Part shown: positions 1 through 8,495 of the stretch, piece by piece | Position numbering within the stretch: position 1 is the first letter of the stretch | Layout: every line of letters begins with the position of its first letter | Assembly (NCBI RefSeq): GCF_900102545.1 | Contig: NZ_FNBN01000003.1 | Location: 673,461 to 737,460 of the forward strand | From: Chitinophaga filiformis | GTDB taxonomy: Bacteria > Bacteroidota > Bacteroidia > Chitinophagales > Chitinophagaceae | DNA length: 64,000 nucleotides | Direction: 5' to 3' | Notes under the pieces: model-generated | What the model saw: only the letters and a program-made list of their open reading frames with translations | The model's database searches: none | What the model was told of the DNA's origin: nothing | Program-made: the position numbers and the translations under genes

Positions 1-2
1 TG

Positions 3-1205
3 AATAATTATAAACAATCCCTGGCAGACAGGATCTCCATATTTGCAGATACACAGTGGGGGGCTACGCTGACATGGATAAAAACGCAGGACCTGCAGGC
101 TGGCATCGAACAGATCTGCCAGGATACTTTCCGGGTACGTCCCTGGTTTGAAGCCGGCGCCTGGGGAGGGCAGTGGATGAAAAAGAACATCCCGCAGCTG
201 CCACTGGAAGAGATAAATCTTGCCTGGTCATTTGAAATGATCGTACCGGAGAACGGTGTGCTCTTTGAAAGTGACACCTACCTCTTTGAGATTCCCTTCG
301 AATGGCTGATGTTCCTGCAACATGAAGCCGTGCTGGGAAAACATGCAGACATCTTCCGGTATGAGTTTCCCATCCGTTTTGATTTCCTGGATACCTTTGA
401 TGGTGGTAATTTGTCTATCCAGTGCCATCCTGCATTGTCGTATATCAGGGAACAGTTTGGCGAGACCATTACACAGGATGAAACATATTATATCCTCGAT
501 TGTAAAGAAGATGCCAGCGTATATCTAGGTTTTGCAGAAAATATTGATCCGGTGGAGTTCAGGACTGCGCTTGAGAACAGTCAGCAGCAGAACAAGCCGG
601 TGCAGATCACAGATTATGTGCAACAACATAAAGCCAGTAAACATGACCTGTTCCTGATTCCCAACAGCACGGTACACAGCGCAGGGGCAAACAACCTGGT
701 ATTGGAGATCAGCGCCACTCCCTACATCTTTACATTCAAGATGTATGACTGGCTGCGTCCCGGATTGGATGGAAAGCCAAGACCAATCAATATCGATCAT
801 GCATTTAAGAACCTGGACTTCAGCAGGCAGGGTGCATTGGTGAAGAAAGAACTGATCTCTGCGCCGGCGCTGATAGAAGAAGGCACTGACTGGCAGTTAT
901 GGCACCTGCCTACACATGCGCAACACTTTTATGATGTACACCGCGTAGAAATGGATCATGCAATTACCTTTACAACCAATGGTATTTGTGAGGTGATGAT
1001 GCTGGTGGAAGGAACGGTTATCGCAGTAAGAACGGCAAATGGAAAGGAAACAGTGTACCATTATGCAGAGACTTTCGTAATTCCTGCAGCAGCCGAAAGC
1101 TATACCCTTATTAATAAAGGACCGGGAAGGGCAAAGGTGGTAAAAGCCTTTATCAAAGCCGAACATCCGGTCTTCAGTACCATCAGTTATGAAAGCACAA
1201 TCTGA
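3..1205 (+). CDS. manA: Class I mannose-6-phosphate isomerase, 5'-truncated by the window edge
   Basis: The frame is open from base 3, well upstream of the first ATG at 177, so the true start lies outside the window and about 400 residues remain. Seen: the zinc-site pattern LSIQCHP (Gln and His ligands), then DETYYILDC (Glu ligand) and IPNSTVHSAGANN (second His), in the order typical of type I phosphomannose isomerases, followed by KPRPINIDHAF and a C-terminal cupin half. The family interconverts mannose 6-phosphate and fructose 6-phosphate in the cytosol. The part before residue 177 (for example RPWFEAGAWGGQW) resembles the extended N-terminus of long Bacteroidota versions, which I could not verify here. 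The stop overlaps the next gene by 17 bases, suggesting one mRNA with the sugar porter and ROK kinase. Confidence 0.85.
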   Translation, partial: NNYKQSLADRISIFADTQWGATLTWIKTQDLQAGIEQICQDTFRVRPWFEAGAWGGQWMKKNIPQLPLEEINLAWSFEMIVPENGVLFESDTYLFEIPFEWLMFLQHEAVLGKHADIFRYEFPIRFDFLDTFDGGNLSIQCHPALSYIREQFGETITQDETYYILDCKEDASVYLGFAENIDPVEFRTALENSQQQNKPVQITDYVQQHKASKHDLFLIPNSTVHSAGANNLVLEISATPYIFTFKMYDWLRPGLDGKPRPINIDHAFKNLDFSRQGALVKKELISAPALIEEGTDWQLWHLPTHAQHFYDVHRVEMDHAITFTTNGICEVMMLVEGTVIAVRTANGKETVYHYAETFVIPAAAESYTLINKGPGRAKVVKAFIKAEHPVFSTISYESTI

Positions 1206-2502
1206 TTTTCTCCTCGTTATGACCACAGTGGTTGCCTCATTGGGAGGTTTCCTCTTTGGCTTTGATATGGCGGTTGTATCCGGCATATTGCCTTTTGTAA
1301 GACAGCAATTCGCGTTGTCGGCTATCCAGGAAGGATGGTTCGTATCATCTGCACTGGCAGGTTGTATTGCAGGCGTGATCGTTGCCGGTAACCTGAGCGA
1401 CCGTCTGGGCAGAAAGAAACTACTCTATCTGGCTGCTTTGCTTTTCCTGCTGGCAGCATTGGGATGCGCTTTCTTTCATGACCTTTCCTGGATTATTACA
1501 GCCCGTATTTGTGGCGGAGTGGCAGTTGGTATCGCTTCGAGTATTGTGCCCCTGTATCTGTCTGAAATTGCTCCGGATGATAAAAGAGGGCGCCTGGTTA
1601 CTTATTACCAGCTGGCAGTTACCATTGGCATACTCGTAGCCTATTGCAGCAATGCCCAGTTATTGTCCTATGCTGAGGCGCATAAACAGGATACAGGCGG
1701 TGGGCTGATCCAGTTCGTGTTTGTACAGGAAGTATGGCGAGGTATGTTCGGCATCGGTATGTTGCCCGCAGCACTATTCCTTTTCGGACTACTATGGGTA
1801 CCTGAAAGCCCACGCTGGTTAATGCAACGGGGGCGTGCAGTTGCGCACGAAGGCTATGGCCCTTTATTTGAACCCGCTATGCGCAGGGCTTTACTGATAG
1901 GGATACTATTACCATTATTCTCCCAGTTCAGCGGTATTAACGCCATCATCTATTACGGACCTACTATCCTCAACAATGCCGGCATTACATTAAGCAATTC
2001 ATTCCTTAGCCAGATCATCTTCGGAGCAGCCAACGTGTTCTTTACCATCTTCGCCATCTGGAAAGTAGATAGTCTCGGCAGACGGCCACTGTATCTATGG
2101 GGCACCGCAGGCGCTACTATCAGTCTGATCATGACGGGTATCTGTTTTTATACCGGCGCAACCGGTATTGCGCTGCTCTGTTGTGTACTGGCTTTCCTGG
2201 CTTTCTTTGCATTCTCGATCGGACCACTGAAATTTGTGATCGCAGCAGAGATCTTTCCCGACAATATCCGGGCAAGGGCCTTATCTTTAAGCATCATGGT
2301 GATGTGGGTGTCGGATACTATCGTGGGACAACTAACGCCTGTACTCCTGCGTAGCCTGGGTACCGCGCAGACCTTCTGGTTCTTTGCCGCATTCTGCCTG
2401 GGTGCTTTCATTGCGGTTTACAGACTGCTGCCGGAAACGAAAGGACAATCTTTTGAACAGATAGAGCAATATTGGAAAAATACATCGAAACAAACAGCAT
2501 GA
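1189..2502 (+). CDS. Sugar porter family MFS transporter with a shortened central loop
   Basis: A 437-residue inner-membrane protein with about 12 hydrophobic segments. Sugar-porter signatures are visible: GFLFGFDMAVVSG in TM1, a DRLGRKK loop between TM2 and TM3, PLYLSEIAPDDKRGRL after TM4, PESPRWL after TM6, QFSGINAIIYYGP in TM7, DSLGRRPLY and a PETKG tail. These place it with XylE/GLUT-like proton symporters; the actual sugar is unknown. The neighbouring isomerase and kinase suggest a hexose such as mannose. Oddity: between PRWL and the TM7 sequence there are only about 20 residues, whereas the cytosolic helical domain there is usually about 50-60, so part of it seems to be missing in frame. 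It overlaps manA by 17 bases and the ROK gene by an ATGA quartet. Confidence 0.9.
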   Translation: MKAQSDFLLVMTTVVASLGGFLFGFDMAVVSGILPFVRQQFALSAIQEGWFVSSALAGCIAGVIVAGNLSDRLGRKKLLYLAALLFLLAALGCAFFHDLSWIITARICGGVAVGIASSIVPLYLSEIAPDDKRGRLVTYYQLAVTIGILVAYCSNAQLLSYAEAHKQDTGGGLIQFVFVQEVWRGMFGIGMLPAALFLFGLLWVPESPRWLMQRGRAVAHEGYGPLFEPAMRRALLIGILLPLFSQFSGINAIIYYGPTILNNAGITLSNSFLSQIIFGAANVFFTIFAIWKVDSLGRRPLYLWGTAGATISLIMTGICFYTGATGIALLCCVLAFLAFFAFSIGPLKFVIAAEIFPDNIRARALSLSIMVMWVSDTIVGQLTPVLLRSLGTAQTFWFFAAFCLGAFIAVYRLLPETKGQSFEQIEQYWKNTSKQTA

Positions 2503-3347
2503 AGGATACGCAGGTCTTAAGTGTGGATATAGGGGGCTCTCATATCACAACTGCATTGGTGGATATGGAACGCAGGACATTCCTGCCAGATTCCATCTAT
2601 CGTGAACACATTGATTCACATGCCGGTGCAGCGGATATCATCAGCCGATGGAGCTACGTGATGAAGAAGAGTATGCTGGCCGGTAATAACGTACATCGTA
2701 TTGGTATCGCTATGCCGGGGCCTTTTGACTATGAAGAAGGGATCTCTCTGATCAAAGGACTGCACAAGTACGAAGCCCTGTACGGCCTGAATGTGAAAGA
2801 TCTGCTGCAGGAACAACTGGGCATCGATAAAAAGTATATCAGGATCATGAATGATGCCTCCTGTTTCCTGCAGGGGGAACTATTCAATGGCGCGGCGAAA
2901 GGGGAGAAGGAAGTACTGGGATTGACACTCGGTACAGGTTTCGGATCATCCGTAGCAGATAATGGCGTCGCACAGGAAGGTACTTTCTGGAAAACCCCTT
3001 TCCTGGATGCTACAGCTGAAGAATACTTTTCCACCCGCTGGTTCCTCCGCCGCTATGAAGAACTGAGCGGCGAAAGGATCAAAAGCGTGAAAGAGCTGGC
3101 TGCCGTAGCACAGCAATCCACATATGCGTTTACGGTATTCCAGGAGTTTGGCTATAACCTGGCCATGTTCCTGCAGGAACAGCAGCCCATTCCCTCTCTC
3201 GTGGTATTAGGAGGAAATATTACCCAGGCATTTCACCTGTTCCGTTCCAACCTGGAACATCATATGAACGGTACCCGTTTCGTAGTCTCGGAACTGGGAG
3301 AAGAAGCCATCCTGCTGGGTGCAGCAGGTTTCTGGGAAATACCCTAG
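2499..3347 (+). CDS. ROK family sugar kinase lacking the zinc-binding Cys motif
   Basis: A 282-residue protein from the ATG at 2499, chosen because it forms an ATGA overlap with the porter stop; a TTG 27 bases earlier is possible but less likely. Seen: the phosphate-binding DIGGSH near residue 10, MPGPFDY near 72, a catalytic-type MNDASCFLQGE (Asp119), and LGLTLGTGFGSS, all as in ROK kinases. The usual GH...CxCGxxGCxE zinc cluster that follows is absent. ROK proteins without a DNA-binding domain are hexokinases or fructo/mannokinases; none of the N-terminal helix-turn-helix is present here. With the adjacent isomerase and porter, a route sugar uptake, phosphorylation, then entry to fructose 6-phosphate is inferred. 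Substrate is not predictable from sequence alone. Confidence 0.85.
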   Translation: MKDTQVLSVDIGGSHITTALVDMERRTFLPDSIYREHIDSHAGAADIISRWSYVMKKSMLAGNNVHRIGIAMPGPFDYEEGISLIKGLHKYEALYGLNVKDLLQEQLGIDKKYIRIMNDASCFLQGELFNGAAKGEKEVLGLTLGTGFGSSVADNGVAQEGTFWKTPFLDATAEEYFSTRWFLRRYEELSGERIKSVKELAAVAQQSTYAFTVFQEFGYNLAMFLQEQQPIPSLVVLGGNITQAFHLFRSNLEHHMNGTRFVVSELGEEAILLGAAGFWEIP

Positions 3348-3356
3348 TCGCCTGCT

Positions 3357-3923
3357 TTATTGCTGCCACGGTTTGTAATACAGGATCACCACGCCTGAGC
3401 TGAAGGTCCTGGCTTTTACAAACCGCAGGTGTATATTCTCTTCCATATCCCTGAACATAGGTACGCCATGTTGTATAAAAACGGGGTGTACCCATATCTG
3501 GAATTCATCAATCAGACCGTCCTGTATAAAGGACCTTACGATGCTGCCACTGCCGTAGATGATCATATCTTTCCCGGGCAACCGTTTCATCTTCAATACT
3601 TCTTCACTGATATTCTCCTTCACCAGCCTGGTATTGCTCCAGGTAGCAGATTCCAATGTCTGGGAGAATACGACCTTGTTATGATTGTTCATCATATCAG
3701 CATATTCCAGCTCTATTCCGGTGAATGTCTTGTTGGGCCAGTAGCGCGCCATTCTTTCGTAGCTCACGCGGCCCAGCAGGATGGTATCTGTTTTGCCCAA
3801 CTGATCGCAGAAATAGATTGACATTTCGTCGTTCCACAAGGGGAAGTGCCAGTCCAGCTCTCCATCGGTCCCGGCCATGAAACCATCAAGCGTCACATTC
3901 ATAGATACGATTATCTTTCTCAT
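3357..3923 (-). CDS. Dihydrofolate reductase-like (RibD C-terminal) family protein
   Basis: A 188-residue cytosolic protein beginning MRKIIVSMNVTLDGFMAG, with the DGELDWHF, LLGRVSYERMA and YGSGSIVRSFIQDGLIDEFQIWVHPV blocks typical of the RibD-C/YyaP/YwjB group. These have the dihydrofolate-reductase fold and an NADPH site (GRxxYE, GSGxIVxxF); most have no assigned substrate. It converges on the ROK kinase with only 9 bases between stops and no clear hairpin. It is probably a single-gene transcript. A second member of the same broad family lies at 36239-36925, but the two are too different to be recent duplicates. Confidence 0.85.
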   Translation of the reverse strand: MRKIIVSMNVTLDGFMAGTDGELDWHFPLWNDEMSIYFCDQLGKTDTILLGRVSYERMARYWPNKTFTGIELEYADMMNNHNKVVFSQTLESATWSNTRLVKENISEEVLKMKRLPGKDMIIYGSGSIVRSFIQDGLIDEFQIWVHPVFIQHGVPMFRDMEENIHLRFVKARTFSSGVVILYYKPWQQ

Positions 3924-4004
3924 TCAGTTAGAGGTTACTTCTCAATTTCAAAGATACTATGACATGACAGGTTGGAAGGGGCGTAATCCGGACTTGTAGC
4001 GGGG

Positions 4005-4036
4005 TTGTTTCTGACATCTAATTTTCCTTATTTTTG
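4005..4036 (+). promoter_or_regulatory. Candidate sigma(ABfr)-type promoter for the GlxA-family gene
   Basis: A perfect TAnnTTTG element (TATTTTTG, 4029-4036) lies 33 bases before the ATG at 4070. A TTG at 4005-4007 is 21 bases upstream, slightly further than the usual 19. The element matches the Bacteroidota -7 consensus; assignment is by pattern only. Confidence 0.5.
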
Positions 4037-4069
4037 CCAAGCAACCTGTTTATTAAACGCTGATCCCAG

Positions 4070-5053
4070 ATGAAACACATTTCAATCCTAGTGCCAGATG
4101 AGGCTGTATTAGGCACCATCTCTGATACACGTTATATGTTCACCACACTGAACGAGTTCCTTGAATCAGATGGTAAACCGGCCATGTTTAAAGTGCAGCT
4201 GGTCGGCCTGACCCGCGATATTCCTTTGAACCAGGGTCTTTTCTCTGTGCATCCCGATGTACTGATCCAGGATGTAAAGAAAACAGACCTCATTGTCATT
4301 CCCGCACTAAGCGGTAATCTGAAAGCAACCCTGGAAAGGAATAAAGCCTTCATTCCCTGGATCATTGATCATTATCATAACGGTGCCGAAGTAGCCAGTC
4401 TGTGTATCGGCTCATTTATGCTGGCCGCGACCGGATTGCTGGATGGGAAAGAATGTTCCAGTCACTGGGCTTCTGCCGGCGAATTCAGGGCGATGTTCCC
4501 CGATGTAGACCTGATAGATGGCAGGATCATTACTGAGGAACAAGGCCTGTACTCAAGTGGTGGCGCCAATTCCTACTGGAACCTGCTGTTGCACATCGTT
4601 GAAAAATATACGGATCGTGCATTGACTATCAGGATCGCCAAACTGTTTGCCCTTGAAATAGACAGGAAAACACAGTCGCCTTTTGTCATGTTTAACGGAC
4701 AAAAGAAACATGAAGATGAACCTATCAAAAAGGCGCAGGAGTTCATAGAATGTAACCTGACAGAAAGGATCTCTGTGGATGATCTGGCTTCCAAATTTGC
4801 CATAGGCAGAAGGCATTTCGACCGCCGTTTCAAGAAAGCGACCAACAATACACCCGCCGAATATATTCAACGGGTGAAGATTGAGGCCGCAAAGAAATGG
4901 CTGGAAAACAGCCATAAGAATGTGAATGAAGTCATGTATGAAGTAGGCTATAATGACACCAAATCATTCAGAACTGTCTTCAAAAAGATTACAGGATTAT
5001 CGCCTATCGATTACAGGAACAAATACAATAAAGAGGCTGCGGTAATGGCCTGA
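4070..5053 (+). CDS. GlxA family transcriptional regulator (DJ-1/PfpI domain plus AraC HTH)
   Basis: A 327-residue regulator. Residues 1 to about 190 form a DJ-1/PfpI-like domain with VIPALSG and the nucleophile-elbow sequence SLCIGSFMLAATGLLDG (Cys112) followed by SSHW (His132). Residues about 215-325 are a two-helix-turn-helix AraC domain (ISVDDLASKFAIGRRHFDRRFKK and VNEVMYEVGYNDTKSFRTVFKK). Family members sense small metabolites through the N-terminal domain and activate nearby catabolic genes. Its stop is one base from the stop of the convergent poxB gene, so target genes are not obvious from position. The RibD-like gene at 3357-3923 is divergent from it across a 146-base gap and could share control. 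Confidence 0.9.
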   Translation: MKHISILVPDEAVLGTISDTRYMFTTLNEFLESDGKPAMFKVQLVGLTRDIPLNQGLFSVHPDVLIQDVKKTDLIVIPALSGNLKATLERNKAFIPWIIDHYHNGAEVASLCIGSFMLAATGLLDGKECSSHWASAGEFRAMFPDVDLIDGRIITEEQGLYSSGGANSYWNLLLHIVEKYTDRALTIRIAKLFALEIDRKTQSPFVMFNGQKKHEDEPIKKAQEFIECNLTERISVDDLASKFAIGRRHFDRRFKKATNNTPAEYIQRVKIEAAKKWLENSHKNVNEVMYEVGYNDTKSFRTVFKKITGLSPIDYRNKYNKEAAVMA

Positions 5054-5054
5054 C

Positions 5055-6779
5055 CTAGTCCAGGAAATTGGTGGTCAACGTATCCCACACCTCCTTACCA
5101 TTACCGTTGAATACCTGTTTCAACGCATACATTCCAAATCCTTTCGCCTGGGAAAATTCTATCCTGGGTGGCATTACCAGTACGGACGGATTCACAACAG
5201 CGTCTATCAGTACCGGACCATCATGCGCGAATGCCTTTTCCAGGGCGGTACCCACATTGGCCGGATCTTCCAGGCGGATGCCTTTTATACCTATGGCCTC
5301 GGCCATACGGGCAAAGTCAGGATTTTTCAGATCAGTACCATAAGGCGGGAGTCCTGCAACCTTCATTTCCATCGCCACAAATCCCAGAGAACTGTTGTTA
5401 AACACGATGATCTTCACCGGCAGATTATACTGTGCTATGGTGAGGATATCTCCCATCATCATAGCAAAACCTCCATCTCCTGACAGGGAGATTACCTGTC
5501 TGCCGGGATAAGTCAGCTGTGCCCCGATAGCCTGCGGCATTGCGCTGGCCATAGAACCATGATTAAAAGACCCCAGCAGTCGTTGTCCCTTTTTCATTTG
5601 CAGATAACGGGCTGCCCATACGGTAGGTTCCCCCACATCGGTGGTAAAGATGGCGTTATCTGATGCCAGCTGATTAATCATATGCGCTAGGTATTCCGGG
5701 TGTATGGGCGTCTTGTCAGCTTTACCGGTAGCCTGACTATCGAGTGTTGCCCGGGCGTTTTTGTAGTGCTCCACACACTTGTCCAGGTAAGATCGGTCCG
5801 TTTTCCGCTTTACCAATGGCAACAGGCAATGAAGGGTTTCCTTCACATCTCCCACCAGCCCCAGGGCTATATTACAACGTCTGCCGAGGCGCTCCGCCCG
5901 GATATCTATCTGCGCGATCTGTGCACGGGAAGGGAACCAGTCTTTGTAAGGGAAGTCAGTTCCCAGCATGATCACCAGGTCGCTGTTTTCCATGGCGTGA
6001 TAACCGGAGGAAAATCCTATCAGGCCGGTCATACCCACATCAAAAGGATTGTCATATTCTACATGCTCTTTTCCCCGCAGGGCATGCACCATAGGAGTAA
6101 GCAGTTTTTCGCCCGCAGCCATCAGTTCATCATGTGCACCGGCGCAACCGCTGCCACAGAGGAGAGTGATCTTTTCGGACTGGTTGATGAGCTCTGCCAG
6201 TTTATTCAACTCAGTGTCGGAAGGACGGATAGTGGGGCGACTGATCATCAGGGGATGTTCCAGACCGTTGCTTTCTATCGCTTGCATGGCTACATCTCCC
6301 GATAGGGCAATAACGGCTACGCCACCTAATCCGACGGCATTTTGCATCGCGATCTGCAATACCCTGGGCATCTGCCGGGCAGAAGCAATGGTTTCGCAAT
6401 AGTGGCTGCACTCCCGGAAAAGGGATTCAGGCCGGGTTTCCTGGAAATAGGAAGTGCCTATTTCTGTACTGGGAATCTGAGCCGCGATCGCCAGTACAGG
6501 CGCCATACTCCTGTGAGCATCGTATAATCCGTTAATGAGATGCATATTGCCGGGACCGCAGCTACCCGCACATACTGCCAGTTTCCCGGTCAGTTGTGCT
6601 TCCGCGCCCGCAGCAAAGGCCGCCGCTTCCTCATGGCGGTAATGTATCCATTCTATTGCTTCATGCTGACGGATCTCGTCAGTTATACTGTTCAGGGAAT
6701 CTCCCACCACGCCATGTACTCTTTTGACGCCGGCGGCTACCAGTTGTTCGACTATTTGTGCAGCGATCGTTTTGGGCAT
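5055..6779 (-). CDS. poxB: Pyruvate oxidase / quinone-dependent pyruvate dehydrogenase (PoxB-like)
   Basis: A 574-residue thiamine diphosphate enzyme, the same size as E. coli PoxB (572). Seen: the activating RHEEAAAFAAGAEAQLTG (Glu50 in the same place as PoxB), FAD-domain sequence, and the TPP/Mg motif SGDGGFAMMMGDILTIAQ...VFNNSSLG near residues 430-465. The C-terminus KGFGMYALKQVFNGNG...LTTNFLD resembles the amphipathic membrane-binding tail of PoxB. PoxB decarboxylates pyruvate to acetate and CO2 and passes electrons to membrane quinone at the inner face of the membrane. It may feed the quinone pool used with the complex I locus in this window. Divergent from the AraC gene at 6941; single-gene unit. 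Confidence 0.9.
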   Translation of the reverse strand: MPKTIAAQIVEQLVAAGVKRVHGVVGDSLNSITDEIRQHEAIEWIHYRHEEAAAFAAGAEAQLTGKLAVCAGSCGPGNMHLINGLYDAHRSMAPVLAIAAQIPSTEIGTSYFQETRPESLFRECSHYCETIASARQMPRVLQIAMQNAVGLGGVAVIALSGDVAMQAIESNGLEHPLMISRPTIRPSDTELNKLAELINQSEKITLLCGSGCAGAHDELMAAGEKLLTPMVHALRGKEHVEYDNPFDVGMTGLIGFSSGYHAMENSDLVIMLGTDFPYKDWFPSRAQIAQIDIRAERLGRRCNIALGLVGDVKETLHCLLPLVKRKTDRSYLDKCVEHYKNARATLDSQATGKADKTPIHPEYLAHMINQLASDNAIFTTDVGEPTVWAARYLQMKKGQRLLGSFNHGSMASAMPQAIGAQLTYPGRQVISLSGDGGFAMMMGDILTIAQYNLPVKIIVFNNSSLGFVAMEMKVAGLPPYGTDLKNPDFARMAEAIGIKGIRLEDPANVGTALEKAFAHDGPVLIDAVVNPSVLVMPPRIEFSQAKGFGMYALKQVFNGNGKEVWDTLTTNFLD

Positions 6780-6875
6780 AAAACAAGGTATTATTTGCTT
6801 AAATTTACATTTAAAATCAATGTGTTATACTTTGGTAAGGATTCTGCCAACAGAAACCCTGATCTGTACAAAAAA

Positions 6876-6921
6876 ACTGAAAAGGGTACCATTTTTATGC
6901 CGGTAGATTGTCTTATACTTG
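6876..6921 (+). promoter_or_regulatory. 21-bp regulator box and promoter of the AraC gene
   Basis: Box copy 1 (6876-6896; starts ACTGAAAAGGGTACC) shares nearly all positions with two tandem boxes before the SDR gene. A TATACTTG -7-like element (TAnnTTTG with one change) starts 38 bases after the box start, at 6914-6921. The box covers the -33 position, where no TTG is present, as expected for an activator-dependent promoter. The ATG at 6941 follows after a short leader. Confidence 0.6.
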
Positions 6922-6940
6922 CCTCTCAAACGTAAACGTC

Positions 6941-7393
6941 ATGATCACAGCGATATCAACTCCGGCCGGAAATAATCATATCTTAAAAGGTATCTCAAAG
7001 GAAGAGGCAGCGCAGATCAAAATCCCCAGAAAATATATCAGCCGTAAGGAAGAGATCTACCAGGAGTTTCTCAGGCTGGTAGACGAACACCTGGCCGATA
7101 TAGTAGCCGAACGGACAGACAAAATGAATGAGCTCAGAGAATTTGCAGAAGCGCTGTTCATTCATCCCACACATCTCAGCAATGTCATCAAAGAGCATAC
7201 CGGGTATCATCCCTGCTTTTTCTACGAAGAAAAGCTGCTGAAGCTTGCCAAGGAGTTATTGCTGGATAATAAACGCTCCGTGGCGGATGTTGCCTATTTA
7301 CTTACTTACGACCCTTCCAACTTTACCAAGTGGTTTAAATCATTTGAAGGAGTAACGCCCACACAATTCAGACGCCTGCATCAGCAGGGATGA
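6941..7393 (+). CDS. Short AraC family transcriptional regulator
   Basis: About 150 residues from the ATG at 6941 (MITAISTPAGNNH); an in-frame TTG at 6908 would overlap the predicted promoter and is rejected. Residues about 45-148 are an AraC DNA-binding domain: LREFAEALFIHPTHLSNVIKEHTG is the first helix-turn-helix and SVADVAYLLTYDPSNFTKWFKSFEGVTPTQFRR the second. The roughly 45 residues in front are too few for the usual ligand-binding cupin, so it may respond through its level or a partner. It is followed 98 bases downstream by an SDR gene on the same strand. Identical boxes precede both genes, so it likely controls itself and the SDR. Confidence 0.85.
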   Translation: MITAISTPAGNNHILKGISKEEAAQIKIPRKYISRKEEIYQEFLRLVDEHLADIVAERTDKMNELREFAEALFIHPTHLSNVIKEHTGYHPCFFYEEKLLKLAKELLLDNKRSVADVAYLLTYDPSNFTKWFKSFEGVTPTQFRRLHQQG

Positions 7394-7398
7394 AAAAT

Positions 7399-7465
7399 AC
7401 TGAAGTAGGTACCATTTTTACTGAAGAGGGTACCATCATTCCGGAGCTGGGATGTGCCAACTTTG
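7399..7465 (+). promoter_or_regulatory. Tandem 21-bp regulator boxes and promoter of the SDR gene
   Basis: Two boxes in direct tandem, 7399-7419 and 7420-7440, each beginning ACTGAAG and containing GGTACCAT, lie at an exact 21-bp period (two DNA turns). A CAACTTTG element (one change from TAnnTTTG) sits at 7458-7465, again 38 bases from the start of the proximal box, the same spacing as upstream of the AraC gene. AraC proteins typically bind such direct repeats next to the -35 region. Confidence 0.65.
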
Positions 7466-7491
7466 TACTGTAAATCAAAACACAGTACAAA

Positions 7492-8256
7492 ATGAAAACA
7501 ACGAAGAAAATAGCACTTGTAACAGGCGGTAGCCGCGGATTAGGTAAGAACATGGTGATAGAACTGGCAAAGAACGGGCATCATATTGTGTTCACTTATA
7601 ACAGCAAAAAAGAGGAAGCACAGAAGGTCATTGCTGAAGTAGAGAAATTTAATGTAGAAGCTGTTGCCCTGCAGTTAAATGTAAGCGAGACTAAATCTTT
7701 CCCCGCTTTTAAAGCCAGTCTGCTAAAGGCATTGAAAGAAAAATGGGATACTGAGAATATTGATTTCCTGGTGAATAATGCCGGTATTGACCGTGCCTCA
7801 CTGATTGCCGACACAACGGAAGAAGACTTCGATGATTTAATGAATACCCACTTCAAAGGCGCTTATTTCCTTACACAAACATTGCTGAATGTGATTGCTG
7901 ACGGTGGAAGGATCGTAAATCTTTCAACCGGTCTGGCAAGATTTGTAACGCCCGGTTATGCTGCATACTCTTCCATGAAAGCAGCCATATACAACTTCAC
8001 AAAATACCTGGCAAAGGAACTGGGCCCAAGAAGGATCAATGCCAATGTGGTAGCTCCCGGTATCATTGAAACTGATTTTACCCGCGATGCGCTGGAAAAC
8101 CATCCCGGAGCGAAAGAGTACCTGTCAACCCAGATAGCTTTGGGACGTGTTGGCGTACCGGACGATATAGGCGGTGTTGTGGCATTCCTCTGTAGTGAAA
8201 GGGCCAGGTGGATCACCGCACAGTGTATAGAAGCATCCGGCGGAATGTTTCTGTAA
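7492..8256 (+). CDS. SDR family NAD(P)-dependent oxidoreductase
   Basis: A 254-residue classical short-chain dehydrogenase. Seen: cofactor motif TGGSRGLG (residues 11-18), NNAG near 95-98, catalytic Ser145 (NLSTG) and YxxxK as YSSMK (Tyr159, Lys163), then the PG motif VVAPGIIETDF and a C-terminal FLCSERARWITAQCIEASGG substrate-loop region. The residue after the first beta strand region (TYNSKKE) fits NADPH preference weakly. The physiological substrate is unknown. It sits directly behind the AraC regulator and two copies of the shared 21-bp box, so it is the probable regulated output of that regulator. A strong hairpin follows the stop. Confidence 0.9.
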   Translation: MKTTKKIALVTGGSRGLGKNMVIELAKNGHHIVFTYNSKKEEAQKVIAEVEKFNVEAVALQLNVSETKSFPAFKASLLKALKEKWDTENIDFLVNNAGIDRASLIADTTEEDFDDLMNTHFKGAYFLTQTLLNVIADGGRIVNLSTGLARFVTPGYAAYSSMKAAIYNFTKYLAKELGPRRINANVVAPGIIETDFTRDALENHPGAKEYLSTQIALGRVGVPDDIGGVVAFLCSERARWITAQCIEASGGMFL

Positions 8257-8281
8257 CAGTACGAAGAACGATGAATGGCGA

Positions 8282-8311
8282 AAAGGCTGTAAACTACGGT
8301 TTGCAGCCTTT
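8282..8311 (+). terminator. Hairpin after the SDR gene
   Basis: Arms 8282-8294 and 8299-8311 pair over 13 bases with one T-G wobble around a TACG loop (AAAGGCTG...CAGCCTTT). There is no long T run afterwards, so termination is likely but not certain. Confidence 0.6.
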
Positions 8312-8495
8312 GGAAATAACCTGAGAAACATCGGAAAATGCCTCTAAACATCTCCTGAATTTCAATGTTATCGATAATGTATCTCTGAATTTTCATCCAT
8401 GGTATGGAGCAGTGATTGCTGTCATAGCACAGAAAGGGGAAAAGCTACTGAAGAAATAGGATGCGGAGAAGTAAGACACGATAAAACATTGACAA

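Noticed and set aside
5700..6305. 201-residue plus-strand ORF inside poxB
   Set aside because: Opposite-strand shadow of poxB with no recognisable domain.
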